Source: Arthrobacter sp. NtRootA1 (GTDB lineage: Bacteria; Actinomycetota; Actinomycetes; Actinomycetales; Micrococcaceae). Taken from it: a stretch of DNA of 64,000 bases. The stretch covers positions 4,154,001-4,218,000 of the forward strand of contig NZ_AP024630.1 in NCBI RefSeq assembly GCF_019976975.1. The letters run 5' to 3'. Each line of letters begins with the position of its first letter. Position 1 is the stretch's first letter. Both the position numbers and the translations under genes were made by a program. The notes beneath the pieces are model-generated. The model ran no database searches. It was not told the origin of the DNA and saw only the letters and a program-made list of their open reading frames with translations. Of this stretch, positions 16,120 through 24,916 are shown piece by piece.

Positions 16120-17175
16120 ATGAACCGCAAGGCCACTGCACTGGACGTCGCCAAAAGGGCGGGGGTGTCCAGGAGTGCGGTCTCGCTGGTGCTCAATGGC
16201 CGCGGCGACGGCAACGTGGCCAAGGAGAGCCAGGACCGGATCCGTTTGGCCGCACAGGAACTCAACTACTCCCCCAACGCGATCGCGCTCAGCCTGCGGA
16301 ACCAGCGCTCCCGGGTGATCGGCATCGTGTCTGACGAAGTTGTAGTCAGCCCCTTCGACGGCAACATCATCGGCGGCGCGGACGACGTCGCACGTAGCCG
16401 CGGTTTTGTCACCGTGGTCATGGACACCGAGCGCGACGCCGCCCGGGATGCGAGCGCAATCGAAACCCTCCTGGACCGGCAAGTAGACGGGCTCATGTAC
16501 GTGACCGTGGGTTTGAAGCCGCTCGACGTTCCCCACGGCATGCTGCGGGTCCCGTCAGTCCTGGCCAATTGCTACGACAGCAGCCCCAAACCTCAACTTC
16601 ATCACGTCATCCCCGACGAAATCACCGGCGGCAGGGACGCTACCGAGCACCTGCTGCAGTTGGGGCATCGGGACATCGCCTTGCTCGCTGGCGCCGAGGG
16701 TTCCCCGGCCGCTCCCCTGCGCGTTGAGGGCTACCGGGATGCGTACGCCGCCGCTGGCCTGTCGGTTCGCGCGGACCGGATCACCATGGCGGGTTGGGAC
16801 ATCGACGCCGGTTTCCACGGCGCCATGAAACTGCTCGACGGCGTGTCCCCGGCTGAGCGGCCCACGGCCATCATGTGCGCGAATGACCGCCTGGCAATCG
16901 GTGTTGCCTTGGCCGCCGCCCGATTGGGCCTCAGCATTCCCGCAGATCTCTCGGTGATGGGTTACGACGACGAAGCACGCATCGCCGACACCATGGTCCC
17001 CGCCCTGACCACCATGGCCTTGCCGCTGCGTGAGATTGGACGCGCGGCCATGACGACTCTCCTTGACACGATCGAGGGCGTTTCCGGCAGGGACACTGCC
17101 GAAACTCACGTGGAAACGATGGTCCCATGCCGACTGGTTATCCGGGAATCAACCGGCCCTGCGCCAACACGCTGA
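16120..17175 (+). CDS. LacI-family regulator of the fructoside (GH32) operon
   Basis: A 351-residue repressor. The HTH ALDVAKRAGVSRSAVSLVLN and hinge SPNAIALSLRNQRSRVIGIV are followed by a ligand-binding core with CANDRLAIGVALAAARLGL and LSVMGYDDEARIADTMVPAL. The ATG at 16120 is chosen because it follows GGAAGGACCTCCCG and gives the standard MNRKATALDVA start. A longer in-frame start at 16054 would place the operator inside the coding sequence. It is convergent with the GH32 gene, and its probable operator motif occurs twice at the promoter of the importer genes, so control of that operon is very likely. Confidence 0.92.
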   Translation: MNRKATALDVAKRAGVSRSAVSLVLNGRGDGNVAKESQDRIRLAAQELNYSPNAIALSLRNQRSRVIGIVSDEVVVSPFDGNIIGGADDVARSRGFVTVVMDTERDAARDASAIETLLDRQVDGLMYVTVGLKPLDVPHGMLRVPSVLANCYDSSPKPQLHHVIPDEITGGRDATEHLLQLGHRDIALLAGAEGSPAAPLRVEGYRDAYAAAGLSVRADRITMAGWDIDAGFHGAMKLLDGVSPAERPTAIMCANDRLAIGVALAAARLGLSIPADLSVMGYDDEARIADTMVPALTTMALPLREIGRAAMTTLLDTIEGVSGRDTAETHVETMVPCRLVIRESTGPAPTR

Positions 17176-17208
17176 AGACGCTGAACCGCTGGGCGACCCC
17201 GTTGCTGA

Positions 17209-17246
17209 CCCGCTATCTCGTTGTTGGGCAACAACGGAATAGCGGG
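17209..17246. terminator. Bidirectional terminator-like hairpin
   Basis: Arms 17209-17226 and 17229-17246 are inverted repeats matching at 16 of 18 positions. The hairpin lies in the 114-base gap between the convergent lacI-type and GH32 genes. There is no clear T-run on either side. Confidence 0.7.
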
Positions 17247-17289
17247 CTTACGACGTCCTAGCCCCAAACGCACGACGTCGGCCTGCCGC

Positions 17290-18753
17290 CTACTCGGGGA
17301 GCTTCAACTCCCACACGTCGGCAGTTGCGCCGTCGGGCAGGGTGAGCTGCCATTCCTCGCCGGCCGCAGGGTACGCGCGAAGCGTCGTCGCGACCGAACC
17401 CGTGCGGTACACCTCCACGAGGGAAGCATCGATGAAGATCCGGAGCTCCTCCCCTGAAGCCAACGACCCCGAATAGACCACTTGCCTGGTGCCGTCGGAA
17501 TCGCCATCTGCACTTGAAGCAAGCACCAGCTCCACATCGCCGGAAGACACACCACCGGAAGACGCAGCACCACCCCTCACGAGCACCTCGGCAAACGCGG
17601 GCACCACCACCGAACCGGCAGCACCCGCAACCACGGCAGCATCCGCATCCAAGGCAGCACCCGCAGCCACAGCAGCACCCCTGTATGCCAACACCTCGGG
17701 CGCCGGGGAAACAGCCAGTGCCCCGTCAACCAAGGACAGAACGCGAGGATGTGTCAGCACGCCGGCCCATCCGGCGTCGTCGATTTCCTCCTGGGTGCGG
17801 CCACGGCGACCGTCGCGTCCGGGACCTTCGTTGGCCCACCCCCACAACAATGCAGCAGGCGAAGAATCAGCCGAACCATAAGAGAGCTGCACGATCTGCG
17901 GGGCATAGAAGCCGCGCCCAAGATCGGATTTCCCTCCCGAGGACGGCACAAACACAGGCAAGCCCGTCGCGGGGTCCGAGGAAAGGGAACCGATCAGGTG
18001 CCCAACCCCGTTGGCGTGCTCGTGGTCGTCGCCGGATAACCAAAGCGAGAACATCATCACCCAGGCAGAACCGCCGGAGGAGTCGGGAACCTGCACCAGT
18101 TGCGGGCACTCCCAAATCTCGGCCGGCGTATGAACCGCAGCCACGGGATCAGCAGAGGTGAACCAGATGCCCTGGTACTTCCAGTCGTTAATGTCCTCCA
18201 CTGTGTACAGCAGCAAAGCGGCGCGCCCATCAGATAGACCCGCTCCCTGGATGGCATATCGAGCACCGTTGAAGCGGAAGAGGAAGGGATCGCGCACGGC
18301 CGTGACCAGAGGATCGGAGGGCATGGAGGCTGCAACATGGCCGTCCTGCTCCCACGTCACCAAGTCCGAGGAACCGCGGGCAATCACTACCTGCGAATGC
18401 CCTCCATGATCGCGAACGCCCGAGTAAGCTGCGGTCGGAACGCCACCATCAGAGGCCACCACGCCGGTCCAGCAGCCCGCGGAATCGGGACCGCCGGCCT
18501 GAGGCGAAAGTGCGACGGGGTGTTCTTCCCAATGGACCAAATCCGCAGAACTCACGTGTCCCCATTGGATCTGCGAGTGTCGGGCCGATTCCGGGTTGTA
18601 CTGGAAGAAGACGTGGTACCGGCCGTTGATGTAGCTGATGCCGTTGGGATCGTTGATCCAACCTTGGGCCGGACGGGGGTGGAATCGCGGGAAGGCCGGA
18701 TCCGGGTGCGTCGAAGCAGACAACAGAGAATCAAAAAGTGCAAGGTCCGTCAC
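17290..18753 (-). CDS. Glycoside hydrolase family 32 (beta-fructosidase / sucrose hydrolase)
   Basis: A 487-residue invertase-type enzyme that hydrolyses sucrose or short fructans. It has the nucleophile motif GWINDPNGISYINGRYHVFF, the transition-state motif RDPFLFR, and the acid/base motif WECPQLV. A five-bladed propeller is followed by a C-terminal beta-sandwich ending in a Ser/Gly/Ala-rich linker region. No signal peptide is present, so it acts on sugar taken up by the importer. The GTG at 18753 follows GAAAGGG and gives VTDLALFDSLL; a longer frame that opens at 19071 overlaps the permease and is not used. It is the last gene of the operon, 23 bases after the permease stop. Confidence 0.93.
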   Translation of the reverse strand: MTDLALFDSLLSASTHPDPAFPRFHPRPAQGWINDPNGISYINGRYHVFFQYNPESARHSQIQWGHVSSADLVHWEEHPVALSPQAGGPDSAGCWTGVVASDGGVPTAAYSGVRDHGGHSQVVIARGSSDLVTWEQDGHVAASMPSDPLVTAVRDPFLFRFNGARYAIQGAGLSDGRAALLLYTVEDINDWKYQGIWFTSADPVAAVHTPAEIWECPQLVQVPDSSGGSAWVMMFSLWLSGDDHEHANGVGHLIGSLSSDPATGLPVFVPSSGGKSDLGRGFYAPQIVQLSYGSADSSPAALLWGWANEGPGRDGRRGRTQEEIDDAGWAGVLTHPRVLSLVDGALAVSPAPEVLAYRGAAVAAGAALDADAAVVAGAAGSVVVPAFAEVLVRGGAASSGGVSSGDVELVLASSADGDSDGTRQVVYSGSLASGEELRIFIDASLVEVYRTGSVATTLRAYPAAGEEWQLTLPDGATADVWELKLPE

Positions 18754-18776
18754 TGGAACCCTTTCAATGGGAGAAG

Positions 18777-19649
18777 CTACTTGCCCGTTCCAGCGGTGAG
18801 TCCGTCCTGCAGTGCGCGCTGGCCGAACATGAACACCACCAGCGCGGGAATCATGGAGAGGACGACGCCTGCCAGCACCACGGAGATGCTTCCGGTGCCG
18901 AGGTTGCCCTGCAGCGACACCAGCCCCAGGGGCAGGGTGAAGTTCTGCTCGGAGATGGTCATGATGAGTGGCCTGAAGAACTCGTTCCAGTGGAAGTTGA
19001 ACGCCAGGATGCCCACGATCGCCAGGCCGGGCACAGCCAGCGGTGCGTACACGGATCGGAAGGTGCGCCACGGCGAGGCGCCGTCGATCGCAGCCGCTTC
19101 AGCGAGCTCACCCGGCAACCCAAGGAAATACTGGCGCATCAGGAAGGTGCCGAACGCCGTCGGGATGGCCGGAATGATCAAGGCGAGCAGCGTGTCCGAG
19201 AGTCCAACACCGCGGATCAACATGAAGACCGGCACGATCGTCACCTGTGCGGGCACCATCATGGTGGCCAGGACGATGGAGAACAGGGCGCCCCGTCCCC
19301 TAAAACGAAGGTGCGCGAATGCGTAACCGGCAAGTGCTGCTGTGACCATCTGCCCGACAGCGATCAGTCCGGTCACCAGGGCACTGTTCATTACCAGCAG
19401 CACGATGTTGAGTTGCTTGAACACCTGCTGATAGGACGTGAGGTCCGGGTTCAGGGGCAGGAATGCCGGCGGCAGTTTGAAGGATTCCGACGGCGGTCGC
19501 AGCGAGGTGGATAGCGTCCAGAGAACGGGGCCCAGGACAAAGACGGCGGCGATCAGCAAGGCGATGATACGTCCGGCAACTGACCAGTCGCGCTTCTTGC
19601 GCGTAACCACAGGCGCCGTGGTTTCAACACGTTCTGAAATGAGGGTCAT
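18777..19649 (-). CDS. CUT1 sugar ABC transporter permease (MalG-like)
   Basis: A 290-residue inner-membrane permease. The N-terminal region MTLISERVETTAPVVTRKKR precedes six hydrophobic segments, and the EAA loop reads AEAAAIDGASPWRTFRSVYA. The start at 19649 is chosen since it lies 8 bases after the stop of the MalF-like gene and removes an Arg/His-rich frame extension that overlaps that gene. As in the first sugar operon, no ATPase gene is present. Confidence 0.93.
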   Translation of the reverse strand: MTLISERVETTAPVVTRKKRDWSVAGRIIALLIAAVFVLGPVLWTLSTSLRPPSESFKLPPAFLPLNPDLTSYQQVFKQLNIVLLVMNSALVTGLIAVGQMVTAALAGYAFAHLRFRGRGALFSIVLATMMVPAQVTIVPVFMLIRGVGLSDTLLALIIPAIPTAFGTFLMRQYFLGLPGELAEAAAIDGASPWRTFRSVYAPLAVPGLAIVGILAFNFHWNEFFRPLIMTISEQNFTLPLGLVSLQGNLGTGSISVVLAGVVLSMIPALVVFMFGQRALQDGLTAGTGK

Positions 19650-19657
19650 GGCGGGCC

Positions 19658-20623
19658 TTACTGGTAGAAGACGAATCGTTTGCTGAGCCGGAACTGTGCG
19701 GCTGTGATGGCCATGATGATGAGCGTCAGGATCACGCCGATCGCCGAGGCCTGGCCGAATTCGAGCCGTTGGAACGCAGACTCGAAGATCACCATGACGG
19801 CGGTACGCGTTGAGTCGCCGGGCCCGCCACGCGTGAGCACGTAGGGCTGATCGAATACTTGCAGCGCGTTGATGATGGCCATCACGGATGCCACCAAGGT
19901 GGTGGGGCTCAGCAGCGGCAACGTCACGTAGAAATGCTTGCGCCAGCCGGTGGCGCCATCGATCGATGCGGCTTCGTACGTCTCCACCGGGATCGAGGCC
20001 AGCCCACCGACGAACAGCAGGAATGAGAACCCGAAGTTCTGCCACACGTACACAAGAATGACGACGGCGGCCGAACCGCCTGGCGTCGTCAGCCACGGCA
20101 CCGCTGGGATGCCGACAAGCGAGAGCAACCAGTTCACCACGCCAAACTGCTCGTTGAAGAGATAGCGCATGAAGATGGACACCGAAGCTGCGGACAGGAT
20201 CAGTGGGAAGAAGAAGGCAGAGCGGAAGAACACCCTCAGCCATGCCGGGAGTTTCTCCTGCACCATGATCGCCAGGCCTAGGGCGAGTCCCAGCTGGAGG
20301 GCTACGGCCACGATGACGAACACGATGGAGTTAAGGAACGAGACACGGACGGTCGGGTCCTGGACTACCTCGGCGAAGTTGTCGAAGCCCACGAACGTCG
20401 GCGCGGAGATGATGTCCCAGCGGAAGAAGGCGAGCGCCACGGACGCGACGATCGGCAGCAAGGTGAAGATGCCCATGCCCACGATGGTCGGGGCAAGGAA
20501 AGCCCATGGCAGCCAGCGTTGCTGGACGCGGCCACGCTTGGAGGGTTGGCTGTGCTTGTGCGTGACCTGACGGCCGCCCGGTTTCCTCCCGGTCCCGGTG
20601 GGGGTACTGGTTGCGGTGCTCAT
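19658..20623 (-). CDS. CUT1 sugar ABC transporter permease (MalF-like)
   Basis: A 321-residue permease. It begins MSTATSTPTGTGRKPGGRQV, a basic, Thr/Gly-rich cytoplasmic tail, and continues with WLPWAFLAPTIVGMGIFTLL as the first membrane segment. The EAA loop is YEAASIDGATGWRKHFYVTL. The start codon overlaps the binding-protein stop by four bases (ATGA), so translation is coupled. Confidence 0.93.
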   Translation of the reverse strand: MSTATSTPTGTGRKPGGRQVTHKHSQPSKRGRVQQRWLPWAFLAPTIVGMGIFTLLPIVASVALAFFRWDIISAPTFVGFDNFAEVVQDPTVRVSFLNSIVFVIVAVALQLGLALGLAIMVQEKLPAWLRVFFRSAFFFPLILSAASVSIFMRYLFNEQFGVVNWLLSLVGIPAVPWLTTPGGSAAVVILVYVWQNFGFSFLLFVGGLASIPVETYEAASIDGATGWRKHFYVTLPLLSPTTLVASVMAIINALQVFDQPYVLTRGGPGDSTRTAVMVIFESAFQRLEFGQASAIGVILTLIIMAITAAQFRLSKRFVFYQ

Positions 20624-22038
20624 GGCTGCCTCCTCAGGGCCAGTTCGAGATCGCGCTGCATTGATTCGAGGGCCTGCTTGAGCTGGCGCTCGTCCCCGCT
20701 GACAGCGAGGGATACGTTTTTCATGAGGGCCGTTTCGACGGCGGCCTGCTGGGGTGGTGCCGGAATGGGACCTGTGGTGGGGAACTTGTCCAGGGTTTCG
20801 TAAAAGACCTTCCAGTTCCGTGGACCGGTACCTGCGTAGAGTTCCTCGTTGACCATGGAACGGCGTGCAGGGGTGGTGTTCGGGGTGGGGAACACGATCT
20901 GCATGGCTTCCTTGCTGGAGCTGAACTTCACCCATTCCCAGGCTGCGTCCTTGTCCTTGGCGGTCTTCATGATCGCGTAGCCGGCCGTACCGAACTGGTG
21001 CCGCTGGGTCCGCCACTTCGGGAAGAACTGGACGTCGAATCCGTCCTCAGTCATCCCCGCTTCGTGGAGGCCTTGTACCCAGTAGCCGCCCGCCGGCGTC
21101 GTACCTATCCTGTTGGAGGCGAACAGACCGATCAGTGCGCTGCCGCCGCCTTCCTCAGGCCGGACACCCAGTCCGTCCTTGACCAGGCCACGGAGGTAGT
21201 CGAAGGATTCGAAGACCCGGGGATCGTCAGCGTTGGGTTCGAGCCACTGGTAACCGCCGGAGCGGAGGCTGCGCGAGGGGTCGTTGGCGTAGAAACCATC
21301 CCAGAGCCATTCGCCTCCGGTGGACTTGGTTTCCTTGAGGAAGCTCGTATCGTTTGCGTAGAGCCACGGCACTACTCCACCGAAGAGACGGTTGGTCCAG
21401 TAGTACGGCGTGAAGTCCTGGGGCTTGACCTTCTTCATCGCAGCGAGGGTGCTGCGGAAGTCCATGTGCGTCCAGTCGTCGGCGGGGCGATCCAAGCCGG
21501 CCTGACGGAATGACGCGGTGTTGTAGTACATGTTTGCGGCATTCCAGTCGATGGGGAGCTGGAAGAGGCTGCCTTTGTACATGAAGGCTTCCACCAAGCT
21601 GGGGTGAACGTCCTCGAAGTACTCCTTCATGTGGTCGGCGTCGCGGCGCAGATACTCGTCCAGCGGATGCGCCAGTTTCTCGGCGAAGAGCTGGGCACCC
21701 TCTGTGGCCACGTACACAACGTCTGGTGGCGTGCCTGCTGCCACCATGGTGAGGATCTTGGTGAAGAAGTCCTTCCAGTCCACGGCCTGGATGGCTTGGA
21801 CCTTGACCTTGATCTCTGGGTGGACCTTGGCGAAGGCGTCAATGACCTTCTGGCGGGCCGCGGCGTCGGCGGCAGTGCCCATGATGGCGATGCTGAGGCT
21901 ATTGTCTCCCCGGCCTGGAATATCCATCGCGGTCAATCGCGGCCACGACGCCGCTGTTGCTCCGACTATCCCAGCACCGAGGGCTGTGAGGGCGGTCCTG
22001 CGTGTGAATTGTCGCAAAGCCCCATTGGTTCCCGGCAT
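20620..22038 (-). CDS. Sugar-binding protein of the CUT1 importer
   Basis: A 472-residue extracytoplasmic binding protein. The N-terminus QFTRRTALTALGAGIVGATA resembles a twin-arginine signal rather than a lipoprotein signal; no lipobox Cys is seen, which is unusual for a Gram-positive binding protein and leaves its anchoring unclear. The mature domain has AIMGTAADAAARQKVIDAF, TMVAAGTPPDVVYV and near the end KDKDAAWEWVKFSSSKEAMQ. It is the first gene of the operon with the two permeases and GH32. Two operators and a strong promoter lie directly upstream. Expected ligands are sucrose or fructo-oligosaccharides. Confidence 0.9.
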   Translation of the reverse strand: MPGTNGALRQFTRRTALTALGAGIVGATAASWPRLTAMDIPGRGDNSLSIAIMGTAADAAARQKVIDAFAKVHPEIKVKVQAIQAVDWKDFFTKILTMVAAGTPPDVVYVATEGAQLFAEKLAHPLDEYLRRDADHMKEYFEDVHPSLVEAFMYKGSLFQLPIDWNAANMYYNTASFRQAGLDRPADDWTHMDFRSTLAAMKKVKPQDFTPYYWTNRLFGGVVPWLYANDTSFLKETKSTGGEWLWDGFYANDPSRSLRSGGYQWLEPNADDPRVFESFDYLRGLVKDGLGVRPEEGGGSALIGLFASNRIGTTPAGGYWVQGLHEAGMTEDGFDVQFFPKWRTQRHQFGTAGYAIMKTAKDKDAAWEWVKFSSSKEAMQIVFPTPNTTPARRSMVNEELYAGTGPRNWKVFYETLDKFPTTGPIPAPPQQAAVETALMKNVSLAVSGDERQLKQALESMQRDLELALRRQP

Positions 22039-22050
22039 TCTGAATTTCCC

Positions 22051-22102
22051 TTCCTAACACGTGTTAGGAACTGTAGACCCGCCACCTAACACGTGTCAAG
22101 CG
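22051..22102 (-). promoter_or_regulatory. Fructoside operon promoter with two LacI-type operators
   Basis: A perfect 20-bp palindrome TTCCTAACACGTGTTAGGAA lies at 22051-22070, and a second, partly degenerate copy (CCTAACACGTGTCAAG) is centred 32 bases away at 22092/22093. On the minus strand the promoter is -35 TTGACA (22094-22099) and -10 TACAGT (22070-22075) with an 18-base spacer. One operator covers the -35, the other the start site and ribosome binding site of the binding-protein gene. Confidence 0.85.
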
Positions 22103-22198
22103 TCACAGGAAAGTTGCAGCGAGCTCACCAGCACTCTCCGGTCCTATCGGGAGCAATAGCCGCGTCATGATTCTTCGCCAAAGCATTATCCAGTTGAG

Positions 22199-22217
22199 TT
22201 AGGTTAGGTTTACCTTG
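22199..22217 (+). promoter_or_regulatory. Iron box (IdeR/DmdR-type) overlapping a promoter
   Basis: TTAGGTTAGGTTTACCTTG matches the actinobacterial iron-box consensus TTAGGTTAGGCTAACCTAA at 15 of 19 positions by my count. It sits between a -35-like TTGAGT (22194-22199) and a -10-like TTACAT (22218-22223) and ends 14 bases before the GTG of the next gene. This is the typical arrangement for repression when iron is plentiful. Confidence 0.75.
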
Positions 22218-22231
22218 TTACATAGTCTTTC

Positions 22232-24916
22232 GTGACTACCCATCCGGACGTGGCCCGAATCTCGTTCGCCACCAGCCTGGCGTCCTTCGGCGACCGCACC
22301 GCCATCAGAGCCGGGCACGGCTCCATCAGCTACCGCGACCTAGCCGCGCGCGTAGAGGATATGGCACGCCAACTCGGCCCTGGGCGCCGCCTGATTGCCC
22401 TTGAAGCCGACAACACCTTGCCGTCCCTGACGGTGTATCTCGCAGCCCTGGCATCGGGCAATCCGCTGCTGATCCTGCCCGCCGGCGGTGGGAAAGCAGC
22501 CGAAACTCTCATTGCCGCTTACGATCCAGACATCATTGCGCGGTCCTCCAATGGTGAGCCTGTCCTGGACGTGCGCCGCCACGAGACGGCACACCAACTG
22601 CACCCGGATCTGGCACTTTTGGTGAGCACTTCAGGGTCTACTGGCTCGCCGAAACTCGTCCGACTTTCCGCGGCTTCCATCCAGGCGAACGCAGCGGCAA
22701 TCGCGCAATACCTACACCTGCGTCCCAGCGATACTGCGGTCACAACACTTCCCCTCTCCTACTGCTATGGGATGAGCGTGGTGAACAGCCACTTGTTGGT
22801 GGGTGCATCCTTGGCGTTGACGGACCTCTCCGTTGTGGACCCATGTTTTTGGGACTTGGTCCGCACTGAGGGCGTCACTTCGTTCGCTGCCGTCCCCTAC
22901 ACCTTCGAGCTTCTGGACCGTGTGGGATTCGAGCACATGGACGTTCCCAGCCTGCGCTACATCACCCAAGCTGGAGGTCGTCTTGCTCCCGAGCGCGTCC
23001 GATCCTATGCAGAGTTGGGCCGCGAACGGGGCTGGGACCTTTTCGTCATGTACGGGCAAACCGAAGCCACCGCCCGCATGGCTTACTTGCCACCGGACCT
23101 GGCAGCGGAGCATCCGCATGCCATTGGCGTCGCGATCCCCGGCGGAGAATTCCGGCTCGAACCAGTGCCGGGGCTGGATGACTGGGAGCTCGTCTACACC
23201 GGGCCAAACGTCATGCTGGGGTACGCCGAGAAACCCGAAGATCTGGCCCTGGGCCGGGAAATTAGCGAACTCCACACCGGCGACCTCGCCCGGCTCGGCC
23301 CTGATGAACTCTATGAGATTGTGGGCAGGCGCAGCCGCTTCGTGAAGATCGTTGGGCTCCGCGTTGACCTGGGACGTGTTGAGCGGCTCCTTGCAGATCT
23401 TGGCCTGATCGCAGCTGCCGCTGGTTCAGACGACGTCGTGGTTGTGGCCGTGGAAGGACACCACGATCTTGCCTTGGTCGCCAAGAGCCTTGCGCAGGAT
23501 CTGGGTGTCCCCCGCGCGGCCGTCCAACTGCATTCGGTACCAGCCATTCCACGGCTGGGCAACGGGAAGCCTGACTATCCGGCCATCCTCGCGTTGTCTG
23601 CGCAGCCGGAGCCCCTGTTTGCGGAGACGGAGCGCCTGTCTTCGGGGACGGAGCGCCACCCCGGGTCAGAATCCACTCCGGGGACAGAGACTGTGCTTGA
23701 GATTTTCGCAGAGGTCCTGGAACAGCCAGACATCACCGAGACCGACAGCTTCGTTTCCCTTGGCGGAGATTCACTCTCCTATGTGGCGGCGTCGGTACGG
23801 CTTGAGCGTGCACTTGGCCGCATCCCGCAAGGGTGGCACCTGATGCCCATTTGCGAGCTTATCCCCGCCCCCGAAGCCGCAGCCCATCCAGCACATGAAG
23901 ATGCGCGCGCCACTGGCAGGAAATTTCTCCGGAATTGGCGCGGGAAGTTGTCAGCACGCATGGAGACGGGCATCGTGCTGCGCGCGGTGGCCATCATTTT
24001 TATCGTGGCAACCCACATCAAGTTCTTCTCCTGGGAAGGCACCGCCCACGTGCTGATGGCGGTTGCCGGCTACAACTTTGCCCGCTTCCAACTGACGGGA
24101 TCCCGGCGCGAACGGCTCCGGAGGCAAATGCGTGCCGTCACGCGGATCGTCGTACCCAGCGTCCTGGTGATCGGCGTCGCGTTCGCTGTCACTGACGACT
24201 ATGGCTGGCACAACGTGTTCTTGTTGAACTCAATCGTTGGTCCCCAAGGGTGGACGGATATGTCCCGCTTCTGGTTCGTTGAAGTTCTGGTGCACATCCT
24301 GATCGGGTTGGCTCTGCTGCTGGCCATACCCGCGGTGGACCGCGCGGCACGCAGATGGCCGTGGGCGTTTCCACTCGCGTTGGCCGGCGTCGACCTCCTG
24401 CAGCGCTTCGACATCATCGAGCTGCCCTACCCTGGCCAAGGGCCTGTCCTGTGGCTGTTCGCTTTCGGATGGGCTGCGGCTGTATCGCGGCAGTGGTGGC
24501 AACGCGCCGCTATGACCGCGTTCGCCCTACTGACGATTCCTGGGTCCTTCAGCAACGAATACCGCAGCGCCACCATCCTGGTAGGTTTCCTCATCCTTCT
24601 GTGGATTCCTACCTTGCCCGTGCCCCGCGGCCTGCACCGCATCACGGCTCTTCTGGCCAGCTCGTCACTGTATATCTACGTCACGCACTGGCTGGTGTAC
24701 CCGCTCTTTGAACAGACCCACAAAGGGCTGGCCGTCGCGGCATCATTGTTGGTGGGCGTGGCCTACTGGGCCACCGCGACGCGCGCCATGGGCAGCATCG
24801 AGCGGTGGCTTCGTAACCGACAAAAGCGGAGCCACTTCAATTCCCCCGACCCGCGGCCGGACAGGATTTCAGTGCTGGATGCGAGGGTGCCGCATCGATC
24901 GCGTTCTCGCGGATGA
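22232..24916 (+). CDS. Fusion of adenylation domain, carrier domain and membrane acyltransferase (AT3)
   Basis: An 894-residue multidomain protein. Residues 1-455 form an AMP-forming ligase: phosphate loop STSGSTGSPK (132-141), YGQTEA (274-279), TGD (349-351) and catalytic Lys in NGKPDYP (Lys446). Residues 485-550 are a carrier domain with SLGGDSLSYV, where Ser514 would hold phosphopantetheine. Residues 580-870 form an acyltransferase-3 (OafA-like) membrane domain with about ten hydrophobic segments and the family's R-X10-H motif (Arg584, His595). The likely sequence of events is activation of an acid, loading on the carrier and transfer by the membrane domain, but no substrate can be named. 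The GTG start has no ribosome binding site and lies close to the promoter, so the mRNA may be leaderless. Iron control suggests a siderophore-related or iron-stress role. Confidence 0.9.
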   Translation: MTTHPDVARISFATSLASFGDRTAIRAGHGSISYRDLAARVEDMARQLGPGRRLIALEADNTLPSLTVYLAALASGNPLLILPAGGGKAAETLIAAYDPDIIARSSNGEPVLDVRRHETAHQLHPDLALLVSTSGSTGSPKLVRLSAASIQANAAAIAQYLHLRPSDTAVTTLPLSYCYGMSVVNSHLLVGASLALTDLSVVDPCFWDLVRTEGVTSFAAVPYTFELLDRVGFEHMDVPSLRYITQAGGRLAPERVRSYAELGRERGWDLFVMYGQTEATARMAYLPPDLAAEHPHAIGVAIPGGEFRLEPVPGLDDWELVYTGPNVMLGYAEKPEDLALGREISELHTGDLARLGPDELYEIVGRRSRFVKIVGLRVDLGRVERLLADLGLIAAAAGSDDVVVVAVEGHHDLALVAKSLAQDLGVPRAAVQLHSVPAIPRLGNGKPDYPAILALSAQPEPLFAETERLSSGTERHPGSESTPGTETVLEIFAEVLEQPDITETDSFVSLGGDSLSYVAASVRLERALGRIPQGWHLMPICELIPAPEAAAHPAHEDARATGRKFLRNWRGKLSARMETGIVLRAVAIIFIVATHIKFFSWEGTAHVLMAVAGYNFARFQLTGSRRERLRRQMRAVTRIVVPSVLVIGVAFAVTDDYGWHNVFLLNSIVGPQGWTDMSRFWFVEVLVHILIGLALLLAIPAVDRAARRWPWAFPLALAGVDLLQRFDIIELPYPGQGPVLWLFAFGWAAAVSRQWWQRAAMTAFALLTIPGSFSNEYRSATILVGFLILLWIPTLPVPRGLHRITALLASSSLYIYVTHWLVYPLFEQTHKGLAVAASLLVGVAYWATATRAMGSIERWLRNRQKRSHFNSPDPRPDRISVLDARVPHRSRSRG

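Noticed and set aside
17489..18161. Long plus-strand frames opposite the GH32 gene (for example 215 codons, Arg/Pro/His-rich)
   Set aside because: They lie antisense to conserved GH32 motifs, have extreme composition and lack ribosome binding sites; typical shadow frames in GC-rich DNA.
18754..19071. N-terminal extension of the GH32 protein
   Set aside because: It overlaps the permease gene in another frame and has no family similarity; GTG 18753 has a good ribosome binding site.
19650..20243. N-terminal extension of the MalG-like permease to 488 residues
   Set aside because: It overlaps the MalF-like gene, is Arg/His-rich, and the start at 19649 gives a normal permease.
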